A stretch of 64,000 nt of DNA from Bacteroidota bacterium (GTDB taxonomy: Bacteria > Bacteroidota > Bacteroidia > Chitinophagales > BACL12): assembly GCA_016718035.1 (NCBI GenBank), contig JADKEK010000001.1, forward strand, positions 124,001-188,000. The letters are read 5' to 3'. The translations under genes were made by a program, and so were the position numbers. Below the pieces are notes generated by a model, which made no database searches, was not told where the DNA came from, and was given only the letters and a program-made list of their open reading frames with translations. Below, in pieces: positions 33,268 to 41,549 of this stretch (position 1 is the stretch's first letter; each line of letters begins with the position of its first letter).

Positions 33268-34305
33268 TCACTTTTGTGATGTATTATTGTTTTCCCAGAT
33301 TGCAATGCGGTCAGCAACATTTTTTCTGATTGTCATCCAATATAAATTATAATCAGCAGGATGTAAATTTTTCGGGACAAATGATTTAAACGGAATTTCC
33401 GGCCTGCTCACCCAAACAATATCGTTATGTATTTCAGCAGTACAAACCTGTGGGTAAATGCTGTTGCCATCTCTGCCAAGTCCGCCTTCGTTTAATTCCG
33501 CTTTCGCAATTCCGGTTGCTCTTGTAAATGTGAGCGGATTATGGACAATTACTTTTTCAGGTGTAGGGATTTGCATTTTTTTATCCGGTTCATTGCCGGC
33601 TAAATACGTTCTCCAGCTAACGTAACAACCGGTTTGATTGGCACTGTCGCAGGGGGCAATAGTCGTAAATTCATAATCATACACCGGCATGCCGATTAAA
33701 TAAGCACACACAAGTTGTTTTTGTAATGGTTTCCCTTCAAAAAAATCGCGCAGCAACCATTTGGCATGAGTAGTTCCCTGACTATGACTAGCAATAATAA
33801 TTGGTCGCCCGTTATTATAGTGGTCTAAATAATATTGAAACGCAGCTTTTACATCCTGATAAGCCAAATCAAATGCTTTGTATGCATCGGGATTGTCTAA
33901 AGAAAAATAGGCGTTAAAAGTAGCTTGTCGATAATAAGGGGCATATATTTTACAACTGCCATTAAATACACTTGCCTGATGATAAATAGAACGTTCGGAA
34001 ATGTGATTGTTTAATTTAGTATCATTTACATCTGCGTTCCATTCTTTGCGGGAAAAAAAATGCGTTGGATAAATAAAAAATACATCTGCAGGGGCATTAT
34101 TTTGATTGTCAACAATTTCAAATACTGAGTTTTTTGGCAGGTGATCGGCGGAATCTTTTTTAGATGGTAAAGCACTCCAATATGTTTCCTGGCTATAATC
34201 CGGACTTGTTGGTAACTTTTCTTCGGTAAAGGCGCGTTTAACCGGCATGTATGCGCAAGAACTTGAAATTAAGAGGAGTGAGGGGAAGATAAGTTTGATG
34301 TTCAT
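33268..34305 (-). CDS. DUF3089 lipoprotein, alpha/beta-hydrolase-like
   Basis: A 345-residue lipoprotein (lipobox SSSC, Cys17). PADVFFIYPTHFF (72-84) and IIIASHSQGTTHAKWLL (169-185, probable nucleophile Ser175) are the DUF3089 signature of an alpha/beta-hydrolase fold. The lid-like segment RSIYHQASVFNGSCKIYAPYYRQATF follows the family as well. Members are presumed serine hydrolases; no substrate is known. It lies downstream of yggS on the same strand, with an 85-base gap containing three small palindromic units. Confidence 0.85.
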   Translation of the reverse strand: MNIKLIFPSLLLISSSCAYMPVKRAFTEEKLPTSPDYSQETYWSALPSKKDSADHLPKNSVFEIVDNQNNAPADVFFIYPTHFFSRKEWNADVNDTKLNNHISERSIYHQASVFNGSCKIYAPYYRQATFNAYFSLDNPDAYKAFDLAYQDVKAAFQYYLDHYNNGRPIIIASHSQGTTHAKWLLRDFFEGKPLQKQLVCAYLIGMPVYDYEFTTIAPCDSANQTGCYVSWRTYLAGNEPDKKMQIPTPEKVIVHNPLTFTRATGIAKAELNEGGLGRDGNSIYPQVCTAEIHNDIVWVSRPEIPFKSFVPKNLHPADYNLYWMTIRKNVADRIAIWENNNTSQK

Positions 34306-34340
34306 TTTTCTGTTTGTAATTGTTGATTTTTTTTAGTTAA

Positions 34341-34386
34341 AAACCTGGCAGGTCTAAACCTTGCAGGTTTAAACCTAACAGGTCTG
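34341..34386. repeat. Three tandem AACCTxxCAGGT palindromic units
   Basis: AACCTGGCAGGTCTA, AACCTTGCAGGTTTA and AACCTAACAGGTCTG follow each other with 15-base period. Each is itself a short palindrome (ACCT-n3-AGGT). They lie between yggS and the DUF3089 gene. From memory, similar ACCTGNCAGGT strings occur between genes in other Bacteroidota; not checked. Confidence 0.65.
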
Positions 34387-34390
34387 TTTT

Positions 34391-35053
34391 TTATTGCCGT
34401 TCTCCAAACAACAAACTCCCAATCCTAACCATCGAACTACCACATTCAACCGCAATTTTATAATCGCTGCTCATGCCCATCGATAACATGGAAAATTGTG
34501 ACGCCTCGTTAAAATAAGTCTGTTTTAAGGTGCTAAATATTGCTTTTAAATGTAAAAATTCTGCGCGAATTATTTCCTCATCACTTGTGTTCGTCGCCAT
34601 GCCCATTAACCCATTTATCGAAATGTTTTTTAAACCGGCAAAAGTGGAACTTTGTAATAACGCATGCAACTCAGCTTCATCCATTCCGAATTTTGTTTCC
34701 TCTTTTGCAATATAGGTCTGCAACAAACAAGGAATAATTCGGTTGTGTTTTGCCGCTTGTTTATTAATTTCTTCCAATAACGATAAACTATCCACAGAAT
34801 GAATCATATAAACCCATTCTGCAATGTATTTTACTTTATTACTTTGTAAGTGTCCAATCAGATGCCAACGAATGTCTTTTGGCATTTCTTCATATTTTTC
34901 GCGTAACTCCTGAACCTTGTTTTCTCCAAAATCGCGCTGACCCCTATCATATAACGCTAGTATGGCCGCCGTGGGCTTGGTTTTTGATACTGCCACCAGG
35001 GTGACATTTTTTTCAGTAAGGTATAACTTAATATCTTCAAAATTGCTCATCAT
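34391..35053 (-). CDS. YggS/PLPBP family PLP-binding protein
   Basis: A 220-residue single-domain TIM-barrel protein that binds PLP and helps keep vitamin B6 and amino/keto acid pools balanced; it has no known enzyme activity. VAVSKTKP (20-28, PLP lysine Lys24), RDFGENKVQELREK, WHLIGHLQSNKVKYI, and SMGMSSDYKIAVECGSSMVRIGS at the end are all family motifs. Two adjacent ATGs (35053 and 35050) are equally possible starts. It is divergent from the DUF4296 lipoprotein with a 37-base gap. Confidence 0.93.
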   Translation of the reverse strand: MMSNFEDIKLYLTEKNVTLVAVSKTKPTAAILALYDRGQRDFGENKVQELREKYEEMPKDIRWHLIGHLQSNKVKYIAEWVYMIHSVDSLSLLEEINKQAAKHNRIIPCLLQTYIAKEETKFGMDEAELHALLQSSTFAGLKNISINGLMGMATNTSDEEIIRAEFLHLKAIFSTLKQTYFNEASQFSMLSMGMSSDYKIAVECGSSMVRIGSLLFGERQ

Positions 35054-35090
35054 TGGCTAACTTAGCGCAAAATTAAATCCTTTTGAGGTA

Positions 35091-35501
35091 ATGAGGCGGA
35101 TTACAGTGTTTTCTCTTGTGTTGCTCGTTTTTGCTGCAGCTTGTAAACCACATAGTGCGTTTGAAGTTGATGCTGAAATGATTAACAATGTGCCCGACTC
35201 AATTATCGCAGTTGAACCCATGATTAAGATTATGGCCTATGTGCATTTAGCAGAAGCCTGGGTGCAGGAAAATAAAACAGATACTATCCCTCAGGATATT
35301 CGGTTAAAAGCATATTATCAGAAAATATTCGATTTGCATGGCATTACCTCCATAGCCTATCAAAATAGTTATAATTATTATTCAGCGCACCCGGCTTTAA
35401 TGAGCCATATTTACACCAAAGTGGTTGAGCAACTCAATGTTTTGGAAAGTGAAAGTGCAAAAGTGAAAAAAAAAATACCAAATGAACAAAGTAGTAAATA
35501 A
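35091..35501 (+). CDS. DUF4296 lipoprotein
   Basis: A 136-residue lipoprotein (lipobox AAAC, Cys18). The body fits DUF4296: MIKIMAYVHLAEAWVQE, then YYQKIFDLHGITSIAYQNSYNYYSAHPALMSHIYTKVVEQL. The domain is common in Bacteroidota and its function is unknown. Near its end the gene has a run of ten A (35466-35475), and its last 20 bases overlap the start of scoA. Translation of scoA may depend on it. Confidence 0.85.
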   Translation: MRRITVFSLVLLVFAAACKPHSAFEVDAEMINNVPDSIIAVEPMIKIMAYVHLAEAWVQENKTDTIPQDIRLKAYYQKIFDLHGITSIAYQNSYNYYSAHPALMSHIYTKVVEQLNVLESESAKVKKKIPNEQSSK

Positions 35502-36174
35502 TGCTGAAACTGCCATTCAGGATATTCATGATGGCGCAACTATCATGCTTGGTGGTTTTGGATTGTGTGGCATTCCCGAAAATTGTATTGCCGCATTAGT
35601 AAAAAAAGGAACAAAAAATTTAACCTGCATTTCCAATAATGCCGGTGTTGATGATTTCGGAATCGGATTAATGCTTCAACAACATCAGGTGAAAAAAATG
35701 ATAAGCAGTTATGTTGGAGAAAATGCTGAATTCGAACGCCAGTTATTGAGCGGAGAATTGGAAGTTGAATTAATACCTCAAGGCACATTGGCTACAAGAT
35801 GTATGGCTGCAGGATATGGCATGCCGGCTATCTTCACTCCTGCCGGTGTTGGGACTGAAGTTGCCGATGGTAAAGAAACAAGAGTATTTAATGGAAAAAC
35901 ATATTTGCTAGAATACGCATTTGATGCAGATTTCGCCATTGTAAAAGCATGGAAAGGTGATACACATGGCAATTTAATTTATAAATCTACGGCGCGCAAT
36001 TTCAACCCTTTGATGGCGATGGGTGGAAAAATTACCATTGCCGAAGTGGAAGAATTAGTTCCGGCAGGCGAATTAGACCCTAATGCAATTCATACACCCG
36101 GTATTTATGTTCACCGCATTTTTCAGGGAAGTAATTATGAAAAACGTATCGAACAAAAAACCATCACTAAATAA
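35482..36174 (+). CDS. scoA: 3-oxoacid (succinyl-CoA:3-ketoacid) CoA-transferase subunit A
   Basis: A 230-residue class I CoA-transferase alpha subunit. The glycine-rich ATIMLGGFGLCGIPENCIAAL (19-39), SNNAGVDDFGIGLML and GTLATRCMAAGYGMPAIFTPAGVGTEV are typical. With ScoB it moves CoA from succinyl-CoA to acetoacetate or a related 3-oxoacid, linking ketone-body or amino acid breakdown with the TCA cycle. Start ATG 35482 overlaps the DUF4296 gene by 20 bases. The scoB ATG lies 30 bases after its stop. Confidence 0.94.
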   Translation: MNKVVNNAETAIQDIHDGATIMLGGFGLCGIPENCIAALVKKGTKNLTCISNNAGVDDFGIGLMLQQHQVKKMISSYVGENAEFERQLLSGELEVELIPQGTLATRCMAAGYGMPAIFTPAGVGTEVADGKETRVFNGKTYLLEYAFDADFAIVKAWKGDTHGNLIYKSTARNFNPLMAMGGKITIAEVEELVPAGELDPNAIHTPGIYVHRIFQGSNYEKRIEQKTITK

Positions 36175-36204
36175 TATTGCATCACTTATTACTCAAAAAG
36201 TATT

Positions 36205-36858
36205 ATGCTAGATAAAAATCAAATCGCAAAAAGAATTGCTCGCGAATTAAAAGATGGGTATTATGTAAATCTCGGCATCGGTATTCCAACATTAGTCGCT
36301 AATTATATCCCTGAAGGTATTGCTGTTACACTACAAAGTGAAAATGGATTGCTCGGGATGGGTCCTTTTCCAACTGAAGATAAAGTAGACCCCGATTTAA
36401 TCAACGCAGGTAAACAAACTATTACTACATTGCCTGGTTCAGCCTTTTTCGACAGTGCACTAAGTTTTGGTATGATTCGCGCCGGAAAGGTTGATCTCAC
36501 TGTATTAGGTGCCATGGAAGTAGCCGACAATGGTGATATCGCTAACTGGAAAATCCCAGGTAAAATGGTGAAAGGAATGGGTGGTGCAATGGACCTCGTT
36601 GCCAGCGCTAAAAATATTATCGTTGCCATGCAACACGTAAATAAAGCCGGCGAAAGTAAACTATTAAAAAAATGTTCACTCCCAATTACCGGTCTCGGGG
36701 TAGTAAAAAAAGTAGTTACCGAACTCGGTGTTTTTGATGTTACACCCGATGGCTTTAAACTACTTGAAAGAGCTCCCGGTGTTACTGTGGAAGAAATAAT
36801 TGCCAAAACAGAAGGACGCCTTGTGGTAGAAGGTGAAATTCCTGAAATGATATTATGA
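36205..36858 (+). CDS. scoB: 3-oxoacid CoA-transferase subunit B
   Basis: A 217-residue beta subunit. VTLQSENGLLGMGPFP (41-56) contains the catalytic glutamate Glu46, which forms the enzyme-CoA thioester. YVNLGIGIPTLVANYI, RAGKVDLTVLGAMEVADNGDIANW and GMGGAMDLV complete the family pattern. It works as a heterodimer with ScoA. Its stop codon overlaps the start of the aminotransferase gene (ATGA at 36855-36858). Confidence 0.95.
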   Translation: MLDKNQIAKRIARELKDGYYVNLGIGIPTLVANYIPEGIAVTLQSENGLLGMGPFPTEDKVDPDLINAGKQTITTLPGSAFFDSALSFGMIRAGKVDLTVLGAMEVADNGDIANWKIPGKMVKGMGGAMDLVASAKNIIVAMQHVNKAGESKLLKKCSLPITGLGVVKKVVTELGVFDVTPDGFKLLERAPGVTVEEIIAKTEGRLVVEGEIPEMIL

Positions 36859-37730
36859 ATGAACGTTCATTCATAAATAATGTGCGTATGATTTTTTATA
36901 ATGAGGAATTTATGGAGGCCGGTGCTTTTGCTGTTACAGCAGGAAATCGCGCTTTTAAGTACGGAGATGGGGTATTTGAAACGGCATTGTTTATCAATAA
37001 AAAAGTGCCGCTGTTAAACTATAATATTAATCGCCTGAAAAAGGGTATGGCCCTGCTGGGAATAGAAGAACCAAGCAATTGGAATCTTCAACATTTCGCT
37101 TCCATTATAACGAAATTATGTGAACAATCAGATATCGAAAATGGCAGATGTAAAATTACTATTTGGCGTTCAGGTGAAGGATTGTATTTACCGGTTACAA
37201 ATACTGCGGATTGTTTGATTGAGATATTTCCGCAGGAAACCAATCCACTTATATCCAAAGGCTCCCCGTTAGTGTTGGGTGTGTATGATGATTATCCTAA
37301 AATGATTCACCCGCTGTCGGCTTGTAAAACATCGAATGCGATACCCTACATTTTGGCGGCAAACTATGCCAAACAAAATGGTTTTGATGATGTTTTATTG
37401 CTCAATACAAACGACGAAATAGCGGATAGTATCAGCTCAAATCTTTTTATCGTAAAAAATAATACCTGTTATACCACCTCAGTCATGAATGGCGGGGTAG
37501 AAGGCACCATGCAAGCATATATTTTGGCCAATGCTGCCAGCCTGGGGATAAAAGTTGACCGTATCCCAATGAGCATTAGCGATGTGATGAGTGCTAATGA
37601 AGTGATGCTTACCAATGCCATTTCTGGCATAAAACCGGTTACTCAATTTCAGGATGTTGTTTTCAAAAACAATTTTGCAATTGAATTGTTAGGCAAGCTG
37701 AAATGGTTATTAGAGCAGGATGCTAAATAA
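36855..37730 (+). CDS. Class IV aminotransferase (branched-chain aminotransferase/aminodeoxychorismate lyase-like)
   Basis: A 291-residue fold-type IV PLP enzyme. AFKYGDGVFETALFINKKVPLL (33-54), HPLSACKTSNAIPYILA (152-168, PLP lysine Lys158) and DEIADSISSNLFIVKNN are the family blocks; LTNAISGIKPV near the end binds the cofactor phosphate. It could be a branched-chain or D-amino acid aminotransferase or 4-amino-4-deoxychorismate lyase; sequence alone does not decide, although neighbouring scoAB hints at amino acid breakdown. The ATG at 36855 overlaps the scoB stop by 4 bases. An alternative ATG at 36888 removes 11 residues that look unlike the family. Confidence 0.88.
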   Translation: MNERSFINNVRMIFYNEEFMEAGAFAVTAGNRAFKYGDGVFETALFINKKVPLLNYNINRLKKGMALLGIEEPSNWNLQHFASIITKLCEQSDIENGRCKITIWRSGEGLYLPVTNTADCLIEIFPQETNPLISKGSPLVLGVYDDYPKMIHPLSACKTSNAIPYILAANYAKQNGFDDVLLLNTNDEIADSISSNLFIVKNNTCYTTSVMNGGVEGTMQAYILANAASLGIKVDRIPMSISDVMSANEVMLTNAISGIKPVTQFQDVVFKNNFAIELLGKLKWLLEQDAK

Positions 37731-37766
37731 TCATAGCTTAGTTTACACCCTAATTCAATTACTAGC

Positions 37767-39071
37767 TTGAACACTCAAATTGCGATACATTGGTTTAGAC
37801 GCGATCTGCGTTTGGAGGACAATACTGCCTTGTTTCATGCGCTTACCAATAATGAACAGGTGCTGCCTTTATTTATTTTCGACACCGAAATTTTAGATAG
37901 CCTTGAAGATAAAGCTGATGCCAGGGTGCAATTTATTTTTGATACACTCATGACTATCAGAAAAAAATTACGTGCAACCGGCAACGACATATATATCGCT
38001 TACGGTTCACCTATGGAAGTATTTAAAAATTTAATCAGTCAATATACCATCTCAGCGGTATATACGAATCACGATTTTGAACCATATGCTATTCAGCGGG
38101 ATAATGCTATCAAGCAATTTTTAGCAACACATAATATTGCGTTTAAAACATGTAAGGACCAGGTAATTTTTGAAAAAGATGAAGTACTGAAAGACGATGG
38201 TAAACCCTATACCATTTATACCCCTTACAGCAAAAAGTGGAAATTAAAATTAACTGCGGATGACCTTGTACCCAGACCTTCGGAAAAATACCTGAGATAT
38301 TTATATCAGACTCCGCCATTACCTGAAATTGGTTTGCAGCAAATAGGATTTTTACCAACAGAAATGTTTATTCCGGTCACTCAACTCAATCTCGAAATTG
38401 TCAAAAATTATCATAACACCCGCGATTTACCTGCAGTAAATGGAACAACCCGCATGAGCGTTCATTTACGTTTCGGTACTGTGAGTATTCGACACTTGGC
38501 ACGTTTAACACAACAGGTGAATGAAAAATATTTTAATGAATTAATCTGGCGCGAATTTTATCAAATGATTTTAGCGCATTTTCCGCATGTGGTAACTAAA
38601 TCATTTAAACCGGAATATGATAGGATTGTTTGGAGAAATAATGAGACAGAATATCAAAGTTGGTGTGAAGGAAAAACAGGATTCCCCATTGTAGATGCCG
38701 GTATGCGTGAACTCAATGCTACAGGTCACATGCATAACCGTGTGCGCATGATTGTCTCCAGTTTCCTAACCAAAGATTTATTAATCGACTGGCGTTGGGG
38801 AGAAGCTTATTTTGCAAAAAAATTATTGGATTTCGATTTAGCCAGTAACAACGGTGGATGGCAATGGGCTGCCGGTTGTGGTGTAGACGCAGCTCCTTAT
38901 TTCCGCATTTTTAATCCGCAATCACAAACTCTCAAATTTGACCCTGAATTAAAATACATTTCCCATTGGGTTCCTGAGTTAAATGAATTAAGTTATCCTA
39001 AACCAATTGTTGACCACAGTTTTGCGCGCGATAGAGTATTGAAGGTTTACAAAGCGGCTTTGTCGAAATAA
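37767..39071 (+). CDS. phrB: Deoxyribodipyrimidine photolyase
   Basis: A 434-residue DNA photolyase that splits UV-made pyrimidine dimers with blue light. The N-terminal Rossmann-like domain (IHWFRRDLRLEDNTAL, 7-22) holds the antenna pigment; the C-terminal FAD domain has SVHLRFGTVSIRHLA, ELIWREFYQMILAHFP, TGFPIVDAGMRELNATGHMHNRVRM and FDLASNNGGWQWAAGCGVDAAPYFRIFNP, the latter including the electron-transfer tryptophans. No ATG exists upstream in frame, so the TTG at 37767 is the likely start. Its 3' end overlaps the convergent lipoprotein gene by 25 bases. Confidence 0.96.
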   Translation: MNTQIAIHWFRRDLRLEDNTALFHALTNNEQVLPLFIFDTEILDSLEDKADARVQFIFDTLMTIRKKLRATGNDIYIAYGSPMEVFKNLISQYTISAVYTNHDFEPYAIQRDNAIKQFLATHNIAFKTCKDQVIFEKDEVLKDDGKPYTIYTPYSKKWKLKLTADDLVPRPSEKYLRYLYQTPPLPEIGLQQIGFLPTEMFIPVTQLNLEIVKNYHNTRDLPAVNGTTRMSVHLRFGTVSIRHLARLTQQVNEKYFNELIWREFYQMILAHFPHVVTKSFKPEYDRIVWRNNETEYQSWCEGKTGFPIVDAGMRELNATGHMHNRVRMIVSSFLTKDLLIDWRWGEAYFAKKLLDFDLASNNGGWQWAAGCGVDAAPYFRIFNPQSQTLKFDPELKYISHWVPELNELSYPKPIVDHSFARDRVLKVYKAALSK

Positions 39072-39835
39072 GGTTGGAATGAAAACAATCTGAAATATTC
39101 ATCAATTGGTCCGTCTTTACGTTCAATTGATAAATTTACTGTTATACTTTCCGTAGGATTATAGGTCACATTATTTAAGTCTAGATATAATACAAACATG
39201 TGATGTTGCAATTCTATTCGATATGCTGTTTTAGGCAAAAAATGAGTTCCTTGCTGCACTTTGGCATCAAATGATTTAGGTGCTAAATCACGAGCATTAA
39301 TTCGGTTTTGAATAATACATATGTATTTGTTGTTTCCTATATCAATTGCCTGTTCTACTATTTCAAAACCACAATAAGTTATTTCACGATATTTAGTTGA
39401 TACCATTTCCAATTCAAGATTAAGTAACTGATTAATTATTTGAGTAGTTGTAAAATTAGTATCTAAGGTTAAGTAGTTATTAATGTTTGAATCAATTAAC
39501 GCGGATCTGTTATAATTGGGTATTGAATATATATTGATCAATTTTCGTTTAAATAACATGAGTGAACTATAACTATAGCTTGAGTGGGCCTTTTTTAGTG
39601 TGCCAATGAAATCAATAATTAATGAGTCAACAATATTAACAGGCTGCATATATTCAATTAACCGTGTTTCCTCCCTAGCCATTTTATTAAGCAGCGACAA
39701 TTTTAAATCAATCACGGATTGCAAGTTGTTGTTTGCAATTTGTAATTGATATTCAGTTGAACTATCCTGTTCAGACTTTTTGCAAGCATAAAAAAATAAT
39801 AAGGTTAAGGAAAACAATACCAAGGTGCATTTCAT
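39047..39835 (-). CDS. Unrecognised lipoprotein
   Basis: A 262-residue protein with a lipoprotein signal (lipobox FYAC, Cys18) followed by a charged linker KKSEQDSSTEYQ. The middle is mostly helical with many hydroxyl residues; the end is beta-rich (AYRIELQHHMFVLYLDLNNVTYNPTESITVNLSIERKD). No family is recognised. Its last 25 bases overlap the end of the convergent photolyase gene. It is probably a single gene; the histidine kinase upstream is divergent. Confidence 0.7.
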   Translation of the reverse strand: MKCTLVLFSLTLLFFYACKKSEQDSSTEYQLQIANNNLQSVIDLKLSLLNKMAREETRLIEYMQPVNIVDSLIIDFIGTLKKAHSSYSYSSLMLFKRKLINIYSIPNYNRSALIDSNINNYLTLDTNFTTTQIINQLLNLELEMVSTKYREITYCGFEIVEQAIDIGNNKYICIIQNRINARDLAPKSFDAKVQQGTHFLPKTAYRIELQHHMFVLYLDLNNVTYNPTESITVNLSIERKDGPIDEYFRLFSFQPYFDKAAL

Positions 39836-40022
39836 AGATTAACAACGAATGTCTTCGGATTTTAATTGTCAATAACACCTTAAGCTCCATTATTTGAGGT
39901 GGTTGCTGGTATGTTACCGGATGAATCGGGCTAAAATTGGCAGGGTATTAACGTATTGTCAATAAAAGTAAGGTTTGTTAGAAATTTATTGAAAATAATG
40001 CAAATTTTTGAGGTGAAATTGA

Positions 40023-40030
40023 TATATTTG
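40023..40030 (+). promoter_or_regulatory. Possible -7 box of the histidine kinase gene
   Basis: TATATTTG fits TAnnTTTG. The nearest upstream TTTG (40007-40010) is closer than the usual spacing, so this is weak. Confidence 0.25.
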
Positions 40031-40091
40031 TAATCAAGGGCAGCAATGCTCCAGTACACACACCAATTTTAATCAATTGTCGTAAACCAAT

Positions 40092-41459
40092 ATGCCCAAC
40101 TGGATATATTATTTTATGCCACATAATGTGGTTAATAAACTCGAAAAACGCAGACTTACCTATGCGTTATGGGTGATATCCGGTTTAGGTATATTCTTCA
40201 TCCTTGTATTGATAGTCCATACCGTTTGCAAAATGACGCCGGTGCATTATTATGCTGATGCATTTGGATTAATTGGCGCTTATGTGGCCGCTTCTTTTAT
40301 TAGAAAAAACAAACTGGTATTGGCGGTCAAAACCATTGTAATTACTTTACTAGTTGCCATTTTAGTCTACGGCCCAATTGTCGATTATGTTGAACCGGGC
40401 ACTGTAATGTTCCTGCGGTTGTATGTGACCATATTTGCGCTTGAAGCTGCTTTACTCCTCATGGTTTCATTTTATATCGCCATACTCAATTATGTTTATC
40501 TGGCCTTATTGTTTACCAGCTATTTATTGTTGCACTTTTTTGTTATCGTGAGTAAAAATGGTTGGGATACCGTTACTCCTGAAATGATTTCTTATGGCAT
40601 TATTGGTGTTTTAGCCATTAATATTTCATGTTTTATAGCCTCATTGATGTTGAGGTATAATAATGATTTAATGAATAAAATAAATGCAGACAATAAAGAA
40701 ATTGTTGAAAATAATATCCGTCTAGAAGCTGAAGTAAAAAACAGGACCGGCGACTTACAAAACAGCAACGATAACCTCAAACAATTTGCACATATTGTGT
40801 CGCATGAATTAAAAGAACCTTTGCGCACAATTTCTGGCTTTTCAGGATTATTACAAAAGAAATTGGATAATTTGAATGTAAATGATCCGGATATAAAAGA
40901 TTATACCCAGACCATTCAGAATAGTTCAAGGCATATGGCAAACTTGGTTAAAGAAATGCTTACATTTTCTTCTGTACAGCAATCGCCTAAAACACTCGTG
41001 GAGATTAAAATGAATGAACTGGTTGAATTAGTGCTCAATCAAATCGATAATATCGTTCAGGAAAAAAAAGCAGAAATTACCTGGACGGCTTTACCAAATG
41101 CATATGGTGAATCATTACTCGTTTTCCAGCTTATGCAGAATTTAATTATTAATGGAATTAAATACCAACCGAAAAATAATACGCCGAAAATAACCATATC
41201 CGGTAGCCCTAAAGGCCAATTCATTGAGTATATTGTAACAGATAATGGAATTGGCATGAGCAATGATACCCTACTTAAAATTTTCGACCCGCTTTATCGT
41301 GAACATAAACACGAATACGGCGATGGAACCGGAATGGGCTTATCAATTTGTAAAAAAATTGTTGATGCGCATCACGGTAAAATTTGGGTTAGCAGCGAAC
41401 TCAGCACAGGCACCTGCTTTCATTTTACCCTGCCGGCATACAATATGCCTATTGCCTGA
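40092..41459 (+). CDS. Membrane sensor histidine kinase
   Basis: A 455-residue kinase. Residues 22-185 contain six likely membrane helices in place of a typical extracellular sensor. A coiled linker (190-225) leads to HisKA: FAHIVSHELKEPLRTISGF, with His238 as the phosphorylation site. The HATPase domain has the N box (LMQNLIINGIKY), G1 (VTDNGIGMS) and G2 (GDGTGMGLSICKKIVDAHHG). No response regulator is adjacent, so this is an orphan kinase. A TATATTTG box lies at 40023-40030, about 60 bases before the ATG. The signal it senses is unknown. Confidence 0.93.
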   Translation: MPNWIYYFMPHNVVNKLEKRRLTYALWVISGLGIFFILVLIVHTVCKMTPVHYYADAFGLIGAYVAASFIRKNKLVLAVKTIVITLLVAILVYGPIVDYVEPGTVMFLRLYVTIFALEAALLLMVSFYIAILNYVYLALLFTSYLLLHFFVIVSKNGWDTVTPEMISYGIIGVLAINISCFIASLMLRYNNDLMNKINADNKEIVENNIRLEAEVKNRTGDLQNSNDNLKQFAHIVSHELKEPLRTISGFSGLLQKKLDNLNVNDPDIKDYTQTIQNSSRHMANLVKEMLTFSSVQQSPKTLVEIKMNELVELVLNQIDNIVQEKKAEITWTALPNAYGESLLVFQLMQNLIINGIKYQPKNNTPKITISGSPKGQFIEYIVTDNGIGMSNDTLLKIFDPLYREHKHEYGDGTGMGLSICKKIVDAHHGKIWVSSELSTGTCFHFTLPAYNMPIA

Positions 41460-41549
41460 TACCATGGCTTTGCTTCATTTTTAATCTCTTTGTTTGTAGT
41501 AGTTTATGGAATTGTAATATGAATTGCATCCTAATGCAAAACTTACAAC

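Noticed and set aside
34341..34386. CRISPR array
   Set aside because: Units are only 15 bases, have no spacers between them and there are just three.
36303..36806. 167-codon open frame on the minus strand
   Set aside because: It is antisense to scoB, which has its catalytic glutamate and normal length.
39865..39965. ATTGTCAATAA present twice (39865-39875 and 39955-39965) upstream of the histidine kinase gene
   Set aside because: A possible paired operator, but an 11-base A/T-rich direct repeat is weak evidence and no other support was seen.
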